A stretch of DNA of 64,000 bases from Adiantum capillus-veneris (Eukaryota; Streptophyta; Polypodiopsida; Polypodiales; Pteridaceae), in NCBI GenBank assembly GCA_014529385.2, contig CM043966.1, positions 142,329,211 through 142,393,210 on the forward strand, in the 5' to 3' direction. Shown here in pieces: positions 46,660 through 57,434 of this stretch; the first letter of the stretch is position 1, and each line of letters begins with the position of its first letter. Below the pieces are notes generated by a model, which was not told the DNA's origin, ran no database searches, and saw only the letters and a list, made by a program, of their open reading frames with translations. The position numbers and the translations under genes are program-made.

Positions 46660-48436
46660 TTGAAAGAGAGAGACTGGAGTTGGAAGGTGCCATTGTCTAC
46701 AAAGATAGATGTCTACATAGACCAGGAGAACAATATGGAGATGTTGCCCATGATACTAAGGGATGCTTACAACCTCGGCAAAAGGCTAGTAGTAGAAAAA
46801 TCTCTAGAGAAGATAGACGTGGTGAACTACTTCTAATTGCCGCTATGCGACATGGATATTCAGAGAGCTCATGAGCTATATACAGGCATCAAAGGATATG
46901 GGACTGCTAAAATCACCACATTGGGCAATGATAAAGGTCAAGTGATAATCATCATAGGGATGACAGCTAAGGCATTACACTTGTCAAGAGATGAAGGTGC
47001 TCCCATGAAGGGAAAAAAGGAGCTAGAAGTTGAAGTGTTTGTAAGGAAAGAAACAACGGCTATATTTGCCGACATGATATATCAAGAAGCTCAGTCTACT
47101 AGAATGTTCATGTAGTTCTTCCCGATTGATGACAGGAGGCCAGGATGCTACACAACGCTCAACCATACGGTTACAACATATACCTTGGCCTACTAGCAAA
47201 CACAATCATTGACAATTAATAATCATCAATATATCATGCAGCTACTAACTGAGAAGAAGAAGCACTCAGATTTAACATACCTTGGAGCTCTAGAAATACC
47301 TACAAGAATTGCTTATCGGGCTATTGGAGCTGCCTAAAAACTTTCTGAAGCACCTATCTAGAATACCTGGATCCAATACCAGGAAGAGAGAAGTGACAAA
47401 GAGATCACAAAATCTGGATCTACTTAGATGTCAAAAAGGTAGTTGCAAGTATGTGAGTCGATTCAAGAAGAACATATAGACAACAAGGGCAAGAAGTAGA
47501 TGACAGTTGACAAATCGGCTAAGGAGAAGAAAGCTCGGAAGCAAGCTAGAGCTTAAAGACTAGCTGAAGAATTCAAGAAGAAATGAGTGGACGAGGGTGA
47601 TTTTGTAGAGAAATGGGTTCCAAGGAAAGTGTAGACAAAGAATCCCATGGTCCCACCCATAACGGTTGGAAATCTTATACTCGAATGGAGAAGGAAAAGG
47701 AGCAAAGAGATGCCAAGGAGGCCGAATTCGACAAATCCATAGAAAGGAGGCCAAGTCTGACAACACATCAAAGAGTTCACACTCCGAGTCAAGTGAACAT
47801 TCTTTTGGTGGTACAGAGCAACAAGTAGCTCAGGGAGAGGTATCTCAGTCAAAGGGCTCACAGGCACAAGAGGGCCCCAAAGATCAGAACAATTTTCCTA
47901 GGCCTCAAAATCCCTCAATAGTGCAAGAAGAAATTTGAAACCCTATACCTATATCAAGTACTTCAGTCATGCAATGGAGTATGAAAGACTCCTACTATCA
48001 ACAAGCACAAGTTGATGCAGATATGTATAATGTAGCAGTGCAAGAACACATGCAGGATGAAAAAATCATCTTAGCCCTACAAAGTGATCTAACGGAAGCC
48101 TATGTTGAGCTACACATATGAAAAAAAAAGCATGAGGAGGCCATGGTCAAAATTCAAATAGCTCGGCAGAAAGTAGAAGCTCTCTAAAAGATGATCCCTC
48201 AACATCAGGAATTGACAAAAATTCAACATGCTCTCACACAGGCTAAGATATCCATCAGTGTGCATAAAGATGTCATTGATGATCTGCAAGATGTGATAAA
48301 GGACATTGCACAACATTCAGACACACTGGAAGGCAAGTTAGCAATTGTAAAAGTGCAATTAGAAATCATTGAAGAAGATGTCAAAGTTGACAATCCAGAG
48401 GAGACCAAGGGGAGAAGGCATGAGAGAGAGAGATAG
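46660..48436 (+). pseudogene. Decayed coiled-coil element frame, second locus
   Basis: Pieces in order: ELEGAIVYKDRCLHRPGEQY (46680 on), then AHELYTGIKGYGTAKITTLG and TAKALHLSRDEGAPMKGKKE (46837-47112). After a stop at 47113 the frame continues with FFPIDDRRPGCYTTLNHTVT and SDLTYLGALEIPTRIAYRAI. Lys/Glu-rich pieces follow (47613-47935), then QVDADMYNVAVQEHMQDEKI, and an open stretch 48191-48433 with KISISVHKDVIDDLQDVIKD, a clear heptad pattern. The order globular, charged, coiled coil suggests another non-autonomous element protein. No enzyme motif is seen. Confidence 0.45.
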
Positions 48437-48700
48437 ATAGATAGATTAATATATTGTCCGCGGAGGTCAAATATGACCCATGGGATTAGTACAAAACATT
48501 ACAATGTTTGCTTCTAAGTGAGCCGTAAGATACATATCAGTTAAGGACTGAGGGTCCATCAAAAGGGTAAAAGGAGAAGGGGAGAAAAAACCTATGGGGG
48601 CTTATGTGAGGAGGGAGCCGATTTGGGAGTTCGAAACTCTTGAATGATGGATTTACCACCTCGATAGACTGCCCATTTACCTTGCTTACGTGCTTCATGC

Positions 48701-48742
48701 ACGCACGCGTGCGTGCGTGCACACACACACACACACACACAG
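48701..48742. repeat. Alternating purine-pyrimidine tract
   Basis: ACGCACGCGTGCGTGCGTGC followed by ACACAC repeats, over 40 bases of alternating purine and pyrimidine, with a palindromic GC-rich left half. Such DNA can form Z-DNA. 48743-49720 holds only short open stretches without motifs (the best is 48985-49236). Confidence 0.8.
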
Positions 48743-49729
48743 TCTCCTGAACCAATCAACCTTGGTAGTGAACAATTGATACAATGTACAATGGGGACAA
48801 GGGCTAACATATTTACCCCCCTCAATAAATTGCCATGCCTAGACTTTGACAAATAGATAAAATAAATCCAAAATAAATAATGGGATTACATTGGGTAGTT
48901 CACTTGAGATGCCAAAACTCTAAAACCCTCTTTGTAGCTCATAGTGGACATAAGTAGTGAGACCAAGTCAATGAAGAAGCTACCATGGACACCCCACTAC
49001 TTGTACACTCCACTAGATACACCTCCGATTTACAAACTCAACTTTGTTCCTTAGAAGAATGCCATTTTAAGCATCGGTTTCCTTTTGAAAAATTTTACTA
49101 TAGACCACACTACATCCAAGAATCCCCATTTGTGAACTGTGAACACATCACATCTGAAATACTGCAAGATAATGAATTATTGGAACACATCATGTCCATA
49201 ATCCAATCAACAACAATGGATTGGCACGCACGTCCATAGTGTTTTAGATATGTCCAATTGGATTGGCTCGCAAATCCATCGTGTTTTAGATATGTCTGAT
49301 TGGTTCCCTACTAGATGCATGTGTCTCTCTATAGCCAAGGGTTTCCACAGCACCCCTATCGCATATTAATCACATATATACACAGTAACCTAATCTTCAA
49401 TTCAACTACCGTCCGTGCCCTTATCCAGTCAATCCATATTTCACACACCTAGTTGTAGAGCATATCAAGGTTACATCCCTATAACCCTTTAGAGTACTTT
49501 TACCTCTAGACATGCACTAGATAAGCAATCTCATATTATTTGACATCCTTGAACACTTATAAATTAACTTCTTACATACACAAATTCCTATGCAAAATGA
49601 CACCCGCTTGGCCTATATTGTTTCCCCATAAGATAAACTCATGCACTCGACATACCTTGACCCTTTACTTACACCACACCCACCACACCACACCCACAAC
49701 AGAAGCACATGGATAACAAAACATAAGCA

Positions 49730-49812
49730 TGAGATATATATATCTATATACATATAACATATATGTATGTATATGTATATGTATATGTATGTGTATATAT
49801 ATATGTTATCTA

Positions 49813-49870
<58 letters not shown>
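49730..49870. repeat. AT/GT and GA microsatellite cluster
   Basis: Runs of TATATA, TATGTA and GAGAGA. The Tyr/Ile-rich open frames on both strands are artefacts. 49871-50470 has no supported gene. Confidence 0.9.
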
Positions 49871-50469
49871 ATAATAAATATGCACTCAAACAAGGAGCAT
49901 ATGGAGGTTAGAGCTAAGCCAATTAGCTTAAATTAGAGCAAGCAATATGCTGACGGATCCCAAAAAAAAAGCTCCTTGGTGAAGCTTTTGGCGAACCCTG
50001 GGTGGATCATAAGTGCTTGATTTCCCTCCTCCGACTGCCCGCAATCCTTCAATTTTCTGGCCGGCTCTAGGTAGCTTGCGGCCTTACAAGTTTTTTATGC
50101 GCCCGAGCGCCCACGGCATCTCTTGTCTACAAAGAACCATTACCTCGTTTAGTCAACCTGCAGCCGGTTGCGCAATTCCTGCCGGCCAGCCTGCACCTTG
50201 TAGCACTTCAGCTCATGCTCCCCATGGCGGCCATCATACTCAAGGTGCCCAGCACATACCAATATGCGGCTTTTGGCCCTGCCTAATATAGCATCAGAAG
50301 GCCCTTCCTCCTAGTTAGGCTTTTGCATACAATGCTGCCTCCTCTCTCTCGGCAGATGATACATCTCAAGCTGTGAATACCACGTGGCATTCACACGGTG
50401 AGGGCCAAAGGTCGATAGCGCCAGCGCAGATTCCATCGAGAGGCCTGGAGTGAATGGAGAGTACCCACC

Positions 50470-50705
50470 AACTCTCCACCTCTTGTTTGTAGGGCACAGA
50501 ATAAGCCTCCAGTAGCACTCCTTGCAATGCTCTCTACAACTTGCAAAGGCGACCAGCCTTGGTACGTGAAGAGAGAGAAGATTGATTGTTGCAGAGGAGC
50601 GTTGGCAAGACTGGTCGCCTTTGCAAGTTGTGAAGAGCATTGGAAGGAGCGCTATTGGGAGCTTATTATGGGCGCTGCAAACAAGACTTGGAGGGCTTCC
50701 AGTCA
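50470..50705. repeat. Imperfect inverted repeat, about 95-bp arms
   Basis: The left arm 50470-50565 and the reverse complement of 50606-50705 share CAACTTGCAAAGGCGACCAG without mismatch, plus the flanking CTTGTTTG and AATGCTC words. Overall match is about 80 percent with a loop near 40 bp. Both strands therefore read LVAFASC..H.KE.YW, but I do not recognise that protein. Confidence 0.8.
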
Positions 50706-50730
50706 GATGAGAAGAGTAGGAGGGCTCTCG

Positions 50731-50875
50731 GAGCTGCATGAGAACTACATGGCTTCCAATTGGATAAAGAGGAGGCCGCAACAGGTGGTGTACGAGATCG
50801 CATGAAGGAGCTGCATGAGAACTACATGGCTTCCAATTGGATAAAGAGGAGGCCGCAACAGGTGGTGTACGAGAT
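50731..50875 (+). repeat. 77-bp tandem duplication (68 bp identical)
   Basis: 50731-50798 and 50808-50875 are identical, beginning GAGCTGCATGAGAACTAC and ending GTGGTGTACGAGAT. Perfect identity implies a recent event. The minus frame 51084-50311 runs through it and is not otherwise supported. 50876-51900 has only low-support frames (the longest is 51154-51675 plus). Confidence 0.9.
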
Positions 50876-51912
50876 GGAGGCCGTGAGCATGTACTAGGTA
50901 AGGGGCGCCAGGTTCGAGAGCTCTTAAATGAAGCATCAAGAACGATACCTACAGAAGCAGAGGGCGCTACCAAGGGGGGCTTTAACCGAGAGCAACACAG
51001 AGGGGTTGTTGGAGACCCGCCAGAAATTGTGGAGTCGATGAACGGCATGGGGATGGCATTAGCTGTTGGATATTGGGGAGCCAAGGGCTGGTCTGGAAGG
51101 AGAGATTATGGGCCGTGAGCATGGGTTTGAGAGCATTGGCTTGAGCCCTCCTCTTGCAGACGTTGCAGTGCGCCGACACAAACTCTTGCTCACGGCCTTC
51201 ACCTGCTCTACTAGGGCCCCTGTCACCCCAGGTAGCGCTGGCTTTTTCCCTCTCCCCCGAATCTACTTACGAGTTTCCCTTCTGTAGCGCCATCTCCTGG
51301 CCCTTCCAACTCTGCAACCATCAACCAGATCCCCTTGTAGTACTCGGCTCTGTGCAGGTTGCGGCCCCGCCTTCCAAGCCAGCGCCTTCACCACTATGTT
51401 GTACAGCTTGTCATTTCCTTAACTGCAGCTCTTGGCTCCTCTCATGCTTCTGGAGACTCGCCCTTTATGTAACTGGAGATCCATACAGATGGCGCTTCAT
51501 CTCCTCTTCTCCGTGCCACCTTTTTGCAGACAATAGCGTCCGTTTTTTTCAAAAAGTCTGTCCAACTAAAACCCGTACAAACTCCTCATTAATTTTCAGA
51601 GTGTCTTGCATAGGAGAGCATACATTCCTGAAGAAAGCACTTCTTAAGCCGATAGCTCATGGCTGCAAACAAATATAGTCATCAAGCGAAAGGACTCTCC
51701 GATGAGAGCAGCATATTTATTGAACATTTGGTTATAAGTTAAAATGCTGGTACACGGTGCATTAAAAAAAAGTATTATGAAAATCTAGTGGTTGTAACTT
51801 AAAACGTTGGTATCTAGTGCGCACAAGAGGCACAAGAGACATAGAACCAGCTTAAAGATAAAACAACATAAATTGTAGCAAATAAGTATATTGCACATCC
51901 TGTAATTACAAC

Positions 51913-52302
51913 TTAAAAGCTGCAGGGCATGCTATTACAAATTGCTTCATAGCTTTCTGGAGTGATTGTGTACACCAGTCTTCTCTTTGGGATGTGCTCC
52001 ATATGTCTTTTGATACATCGCACTAGATGCGACAGTAGGTCAACAATGGGCAGCTTGTTGTTCAACTTGAAGATATATGCATCCAATTGCTTGTAATAAC
52101 GTCTTTGCACAACATATGAGCTTCTGTCAATTACGTTGCTCCATTCATCGATGTACCTCTTGTTCACCTTGTCCTTTGCTGCTTTGAAAGAGGAAAAATT
52201 GTACACCATGAGTCGAGATATATGCGACATGAAAAATATATGCACAAAAAAGTCTTTGACTGATGTATGTGGTAACAATGTGGTTCCTAATTCTTCACTC
52301 AT
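51913..52302 (-). CDS. Hypothetical protein, 129 codons
   Basis: An uninterrupted minus-strand frame with balanced composition: KVNKRYIDEWSNVIDRSSYV and LPIVDLLSHLVRCIKRHMEH. I do not recognise a family. It overlaps the start of the plus-strand LINE-like frame, so one of the two is chance at this end. No promoter or splice signal was established. Confidence 0.25.
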   Translation of the reverse strand: MSEELGTTLLPHTSVKDFFVHIFFMSHISRLMVYNFSSFKAAKDKVNKRYIDEWSNVIDRSSYVVQRRYYKQLDAYIFKLNNKLPIVDLLSHLVRCIKRHMEHIPKRRLVYTITPESYEAICNSMPCSF

Positions 52303-53385
52303 GCAAGCTATGGCTCAAACAAATAATGTTGAGAATGAAGATGTGGAGGAGTTGAAGGAATGGGAGCGACGTTCCAAGAACATTGTTATTCGTGAAATTC
52401 TCGAAGAGAAGCTAAAGACGTCTCCTTCTCTTTCCATTGTTAATGAAGATTTCTTCAAAACTCACTTTGACATGTACGGAGTTATGGTCTATGCATGGAG
52501 CACATAGAGTGGGTAAGCAAGAAGCTCCTTACTCGAGAGAACAGCCAATTGTATGCACCATGGCGGATGAGATCAAACGAAAGATTATCCTTGATAATAG
52601 TTGCATCTATTTGAGAGATTAAAAATGTTTTGTATGTGAAGATCGCACTATTAAGCAACAAAATATGTGTTGCAAAGCATACGAAAAACAAGAGATCTCT
52701 CACGAAGAAAATGTGCCCAAGGAGGAGGCAAGTCCTCGAGCAAATGGGGATGTGCGACCTATGAGGCCGAGTTACAATTGAAAATATGCTTTTGGAATTG
52801 CAGTGGATACCCATGGAATGTGGGGGTTGGAATTGATGAACTAACAAGCAAAGCCAATGTTGTACTTCTTGTTGAAACTTGGGAGCATGATACACAAAAG
52901 ATTAACGGCTTGGAGGATTACAATGTACATTGATGTGGTCAAAGAATCTCAAGCAACAAAGAGGGCAACGAGGGGTAGCATGTATGGTCAAGAAAGGATT
53001 GGAGTATTTTGCATCAATTGTGAAAGATGACAAGTACAAACGTTATGTATGGTTGAAAATTATGATTCCAAAAAGAGCACCCAATTTTGTAGCCGGTTGC
53101 TACATTCCTCATCATGATTCTCCCTTTTATGCTTGCATTAGAAGAGGACATTGCTTACTTCAAAGGCAAAGGTATGTTATTGTATTTGGGGATATAAATG
53201 GTCGCACAAAAACATTGCAACATGATACTCACAATTTGATATGCCATACATTTCAAGGGAGTTTGAGAAAGTTCACTTGTATGATCGTACTTCAATGGAT
53301 GAGAAAGAGTCATATCAGTATGGAAAGTTACTTTTACACATGTGTGTTAACTGAGTCAATGTCAGTTAACAGGAGCTGCTAAAAA
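52256..53385 (+). pseudogene. LINE-type fragment: ORF1-like part and endonuclease
   Basis: The first part (52256-52620, one frameshift near 52505) has a charged helical stretch, VEELKEWERRSKNIVIREIL. HRVGKQ and REQPIVCTMADEIKRKII then occur in the order of the C-terminal domain of LINE ORF1 proteins (A-x-R-x-G, then R-P-I-V). The second part from about 52775 gives LKICFWNCSGYPWNVGVGID and ANVVLLVETWEHD. After a shift it gives RGVACMVKKGLEYF, then VIVFGDINGRTK near 53170-53210. These are the N, E and G-D-x-N blocks of the exonuclease-endonuclease-phosphatase fold. The final S-D-H block and the reverse transcriptase are absent. It is a 5' fragment. Confidence 0.6.
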
Positions 53386-53520
53386 TCGAAGACGTGCAGA
53401 TGCACATCGAAGATGAATACAAAGAAGCAGTAAAGATTGAAGTTACACATTTTTCACATTTTCTCAAAATGGTCAACGGTATTGTAAATTCTCGATTTAT
53501 TTCAAGTCATTGTAATATTT

Positions 53521-54248
53521 AATGTGTTACGGTTTCAATGGGAGTTCCAAGTTGTAAAGAACAGGTGAGTTAATGTGACTAAGTAGCAAATTCAGTAAGT
53601 GGTGGAGTCCTAAAGACCTTGGGTGCCAGGACATTGCATATTTTTACCCTAGGTATATAGCCAGTGTGTAAAAGAAATTAGGATTCTCAAGCTCATTTGT
53701 TAAGAGCACTCTTTGATGAGAGCTCTTGAGGTGTGTGGCTATGGAGTCCTTGAGCTTCTCCTTGCTCATGTGACTTGGTTAACACTAATCAATGCTTAAT
53801 TATCTTTCACTATGCCTCTCTCATGCTTCTTATGATTGCTTATGATGCTTAGATTAGCTAGATCGTAACTAATTAGTGATTAATCCCTCTTTAATCTTGT
53901 GTGATTGTCCTCTTTTTTTTTTGTGAGCATGTAGGTTTGATTGGAGTGTGGTGCTCGATAGATCTATGTGGGTGAACTTGTGATTAGTGTGTTGCATGAT
54001 AGGATTAGTGTTGTGTGCGTCTTGCAATCGTTAGTGTGTGTGATTGGGTTGATTAGAGGTGAAGAGAATTGGATGTGGAGATTGCCTTTCATTGTGGCTT
54101 AGCTCCTCCATAGGCCAAGAAGCTCACCTCATAGAGTTAACCATTCGTGTTTTCATGATTAGCTCACTAATTGTGTGAGTGTTTCCATGCGCTAGCCGGG
54201 TATAATTTTGTTGGTCATTGGAGCTATGCAACGATGTAACCCCCAACC
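53521..54248 (+). repeat. LTR of another Ty3-type element (start approximate)
   Basis: Bounded on the right by a tRNA-Asp-like primer site. It contains TATA-like GGTATATAGCC near 53651-53661. The start at TGTGTTACGG follows the end of the LINE fragment and is a guess. No second LTR is found in the window. Confidence 0.5.
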
Positions 54249-54250
54249 TT

Positions 54251-54269
54251 TGGCGTCGTTGCTAGGGAC
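54251..54269 (+). promoter_or_regulatory. Primer-binding site, tRNA-Asp type
   Basis: TGGCGTCGTTGCTAGGGAC differs from the site at 1218 in three positions. It fixes the right end of the LTR. Confidence 0.65.
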
Positions 54270-55072
54270 GATGACCTACGCTAGTGTAATAGTGGCATAA
54301 TCGGATGCGTTTCCTCACTAATTTCACCATCAATTTTACTTGTGTGTTTATGATTTTGTGGATTTGGATGTGTGTGCATGAAGCAATGTGTTCATAATTT
54401 CCTAATTTATCGCCGTATCTTGCCAATTGTGTGTTTACACACTCTAATTTCATACCAACCCCTTTCTACTTTCACTAATTTTGTTAACTTACACACTAAT
54501 TTGCTTCTGCGGATTGGAGCTTTCAACCGTCAATCGATCTTCATTGGAAAGGTAATCAAGGTGGTATTCTCAACCTCCCTATCTAATCTAAAGATGTGTA
54601 GAATTGTGTAGATACTCCACCATGATGCAATGTAATTTTGATGCTATGTTATTGCAATGCAATGTTAATGCTATGTTGCTTTGAAAATTTTTGGATTGTT
54701 CGTTTTCATGCTGTCATAATACCGAAATTTTCCAGATTTGATGGCGTATGAATTTGACAAGTTTAATTGCTAATTAGTGATTGTACATTGCTAATTGCAT
54801 ACCTAATTGATGTAGTTGCATGCTCGAATGGTCAATTACAATTGTATATGCATTCTAATTAAGTGTGTATATGCTTAATTTTAGGTGTGCATGTACTATT
54901 TTGCTCTAGTTTGTGCACCTAAAAATCAATGTGTGCTTAATGATTTTTCAATTGTGATGATTGATTTGTGTTGTGGTCATGTCCAACTAGAGATTTATGA
55001 AATCACATTGTAATTTTGACAAGAGTTACCGCTTTGTGTGTGCATCTAAAGATTGATAAAAACTGCCAATTA

Positions 55073-55104
<32 letters not shown>

Positions 55105-56198
55105 CCTAAAAAGTGCTTAATGTGCATGATTAATTCAATGTTTTGATTGCATATTTAATATGTGTAATGGTTAATTGCTGCATTTTTTAGCTCAAAACGC
55201 GGATTACACAATCCAAATGCGTCCAGTTTTGACCTAATTTTGTCGCTAATTTTATCGATTTAATTGCCTAGTTTGGATTTTATTGATCAAATTATTTGGC
55301 AATCGAATTGATGTGTTTTTTGTGATTTTTTGGCTGCAATAATCTCCTATGTGTGAAGAAAATTTTAAAAATTTTGAATATTTTTTGGATAATTTTTTGA
55401 TATTTTTTGTTAATTTTTGTTAATTTTTATTAATTTTTGCATTAATTTTTTATTAATTCCATAAAAATTTGATATCTTGCGATCTTTACAAGTTGTTTTG
55501 AATGTGTGTTTACAACTTGATTTCAAGCAAATTTGGGCTTTCGTTCGTCAAATTTTGAGCGTTTTACTATTTTCGAGGACCGAGTTGATGATTTTGTCAA
55601 ATTTGGTGTGCTTATGTGTGTCGAAAATGTTTGATTGTGAATGCTAATGGTTTTTTAAGACTTCTAGAATTTTTTGGAATTTGTTTAGATTTTTTTGGCG
55701 ATTTTTTGGAGTTTTGGGTGAATTTTAGCGTTTTCGACTAATTTTCGGCCTAATTTTGATATTTCTGGACGTTTGAAAAAAAACGGTTTTCGAGCTCGGC
55801 ACCTTGCCTTGCGACATATAAAAATTCTTGGTCAGCTAGGTCTTTACAGTCTCTTGGGACAGTTTCCTATAACGTTAAAATAATCTTCTTCTTTTTCCTC
55901 TGTCGACCGCTCTCGTCTCGTTCTGCGTGAACACACCCCATAAACACTCCAACTCTCTTCTCTCTAACTTTCTCCCTCTCTCTCCTCCCTACCCCCTTCC
56001 CAAAGTGATTATTTGCATTATCTCACTAACTAGCGATTATTTGCATCTTCTCTCCTCCCCCTCTCTCTCTATAGCGTGCTCTCTCTCTCTCTCTCTCCCT
56101 TCTTGTCGTTTTCCACAGACACACACACCCTCCCCCTCCCCTCCTCTGTCGTGTACCCCCGCAAGGCCCGCTGCCCCATTTGGCGTTGTCAGCGTGTC

Positions 56199-56279
<81 letters not shown>

Positions 56280-57434
56280 GTCCCGTTGGTGAACGCCACA
56301 TGAACCCCGCCTTCGTGATGTCAACTGCTGACCTAGAATCTGTGCTGCACGTTTTCCCTCTCTTTCGTACACACTCCGCTGTTGCAGGCCAGGGCCCCCT
56401 GCCACGTCAGCACGCTGCTGCCTCTGCACGCTAGACTTGTACGGCAGGGCAGTCAACCCTCGCGAAGTCAACGCTGTCAATCGCCACAGGTAAGCGGCAG
56501 GTAATAGGTAATATATATTATTTTTTATTATTTTGCATTATTTTATTTAATTTCAAAATGTAAAAGAAATCAAAGAAAATCTTTTAAAAAAGAACAAAAA
56601 ATCACAAAAAAGAATTAAAAATCATTATTAATCCAATAAAAACAATTTTAAAAAATCTTAAAATCAAATAAAAATTTATTAGAAAAAATATTTAAAAAAT
56701 AAAAACACATAAAAATTTCACAAAAAAATAAAAACTCATAGAAAATTATAAAATTAAAAAAATACACATAGAATTCACAATAAATCATAAAAAAATCATA
56801 AAACCTTTTCAAAAATCCAAAAAATTTAGAAAATTCACCAAAAAAATCATTTAAAATCAAAACTTTTCCAAAAAATCATAAAAATACTTTAAAAATTAGA
56901 AAATCCAAAATTGCACAAAAAATTAATAGAATTAAAAAGAAAGTCGTCGAAAGTGCCAGAAAGAGCTTGAAAAAAGGTAGAAATAGCATAAAAGCAAAGC
57001 CGAGAAGTGCACCACAACGCGAGCACAAATCGAGAAGAGTAGCCAGGAAAAAAACCATGCAAACAGCCGAACAGTCAGAAATAGCAGGAGAGCTGAAAAA
57101 AGCTGAAATCGACCAACTCAAAGACGTTTGAGGGACAGATAAATTTCAAAAATTTTGCATGCTAGAAATTGGCTAGAGTGAGTAATTGTGTTGTAACTTA
57201 GCTTCTAATCAGACGAATAGGGGCATAAATCACAGTGGATAGCCAGTTAGGCTATTCAGGGCCTAGATCAATTCTGGAACTTTCAAGTTAGAGTTAATCA
57301 ACTCTTGTGAGTCTGAAGAGCAATCAACTGCAAAAGTGCTTTGGCTAAAGCAGTTTAATCAAAACCAAGCAGGAGCAATTCTGCTAATCGATACCAAAAT
57401 CTGCTAGGAGATAATTTTTACAGAACCAGTCAAC
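54270..57434 (+). other. Long noncoding leader of the element
   Basis: AT-rich DNA with (GT)n at 55075-55104, (CT)n at 56202-56277 and an A-rich stretch 56540-56900. No supported coding frame; the Ser/Leu frames across the CT tract are artefacts. I did not find the repeated palindromes seen in the other leaders. Confidence 0.5.

Noticed and set aside
49613-49911. Tyr/Ile-rich open frames on both strands
   Set aside because: Products of TA and GTA repeats.
50311-51084. 257-codon minus-strand frame
   Set aside because: It crosses both the inverted repeat and the tandem duplication, and its sequence shows no domain; openness is probably due to the repeats and GC-rich DNA.
56037-56480. 147-codon minus-strand frame with Arg-Glu repeats
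   Set aside because: Antisense of the CT tract; the complex parts have no recognisable domain.
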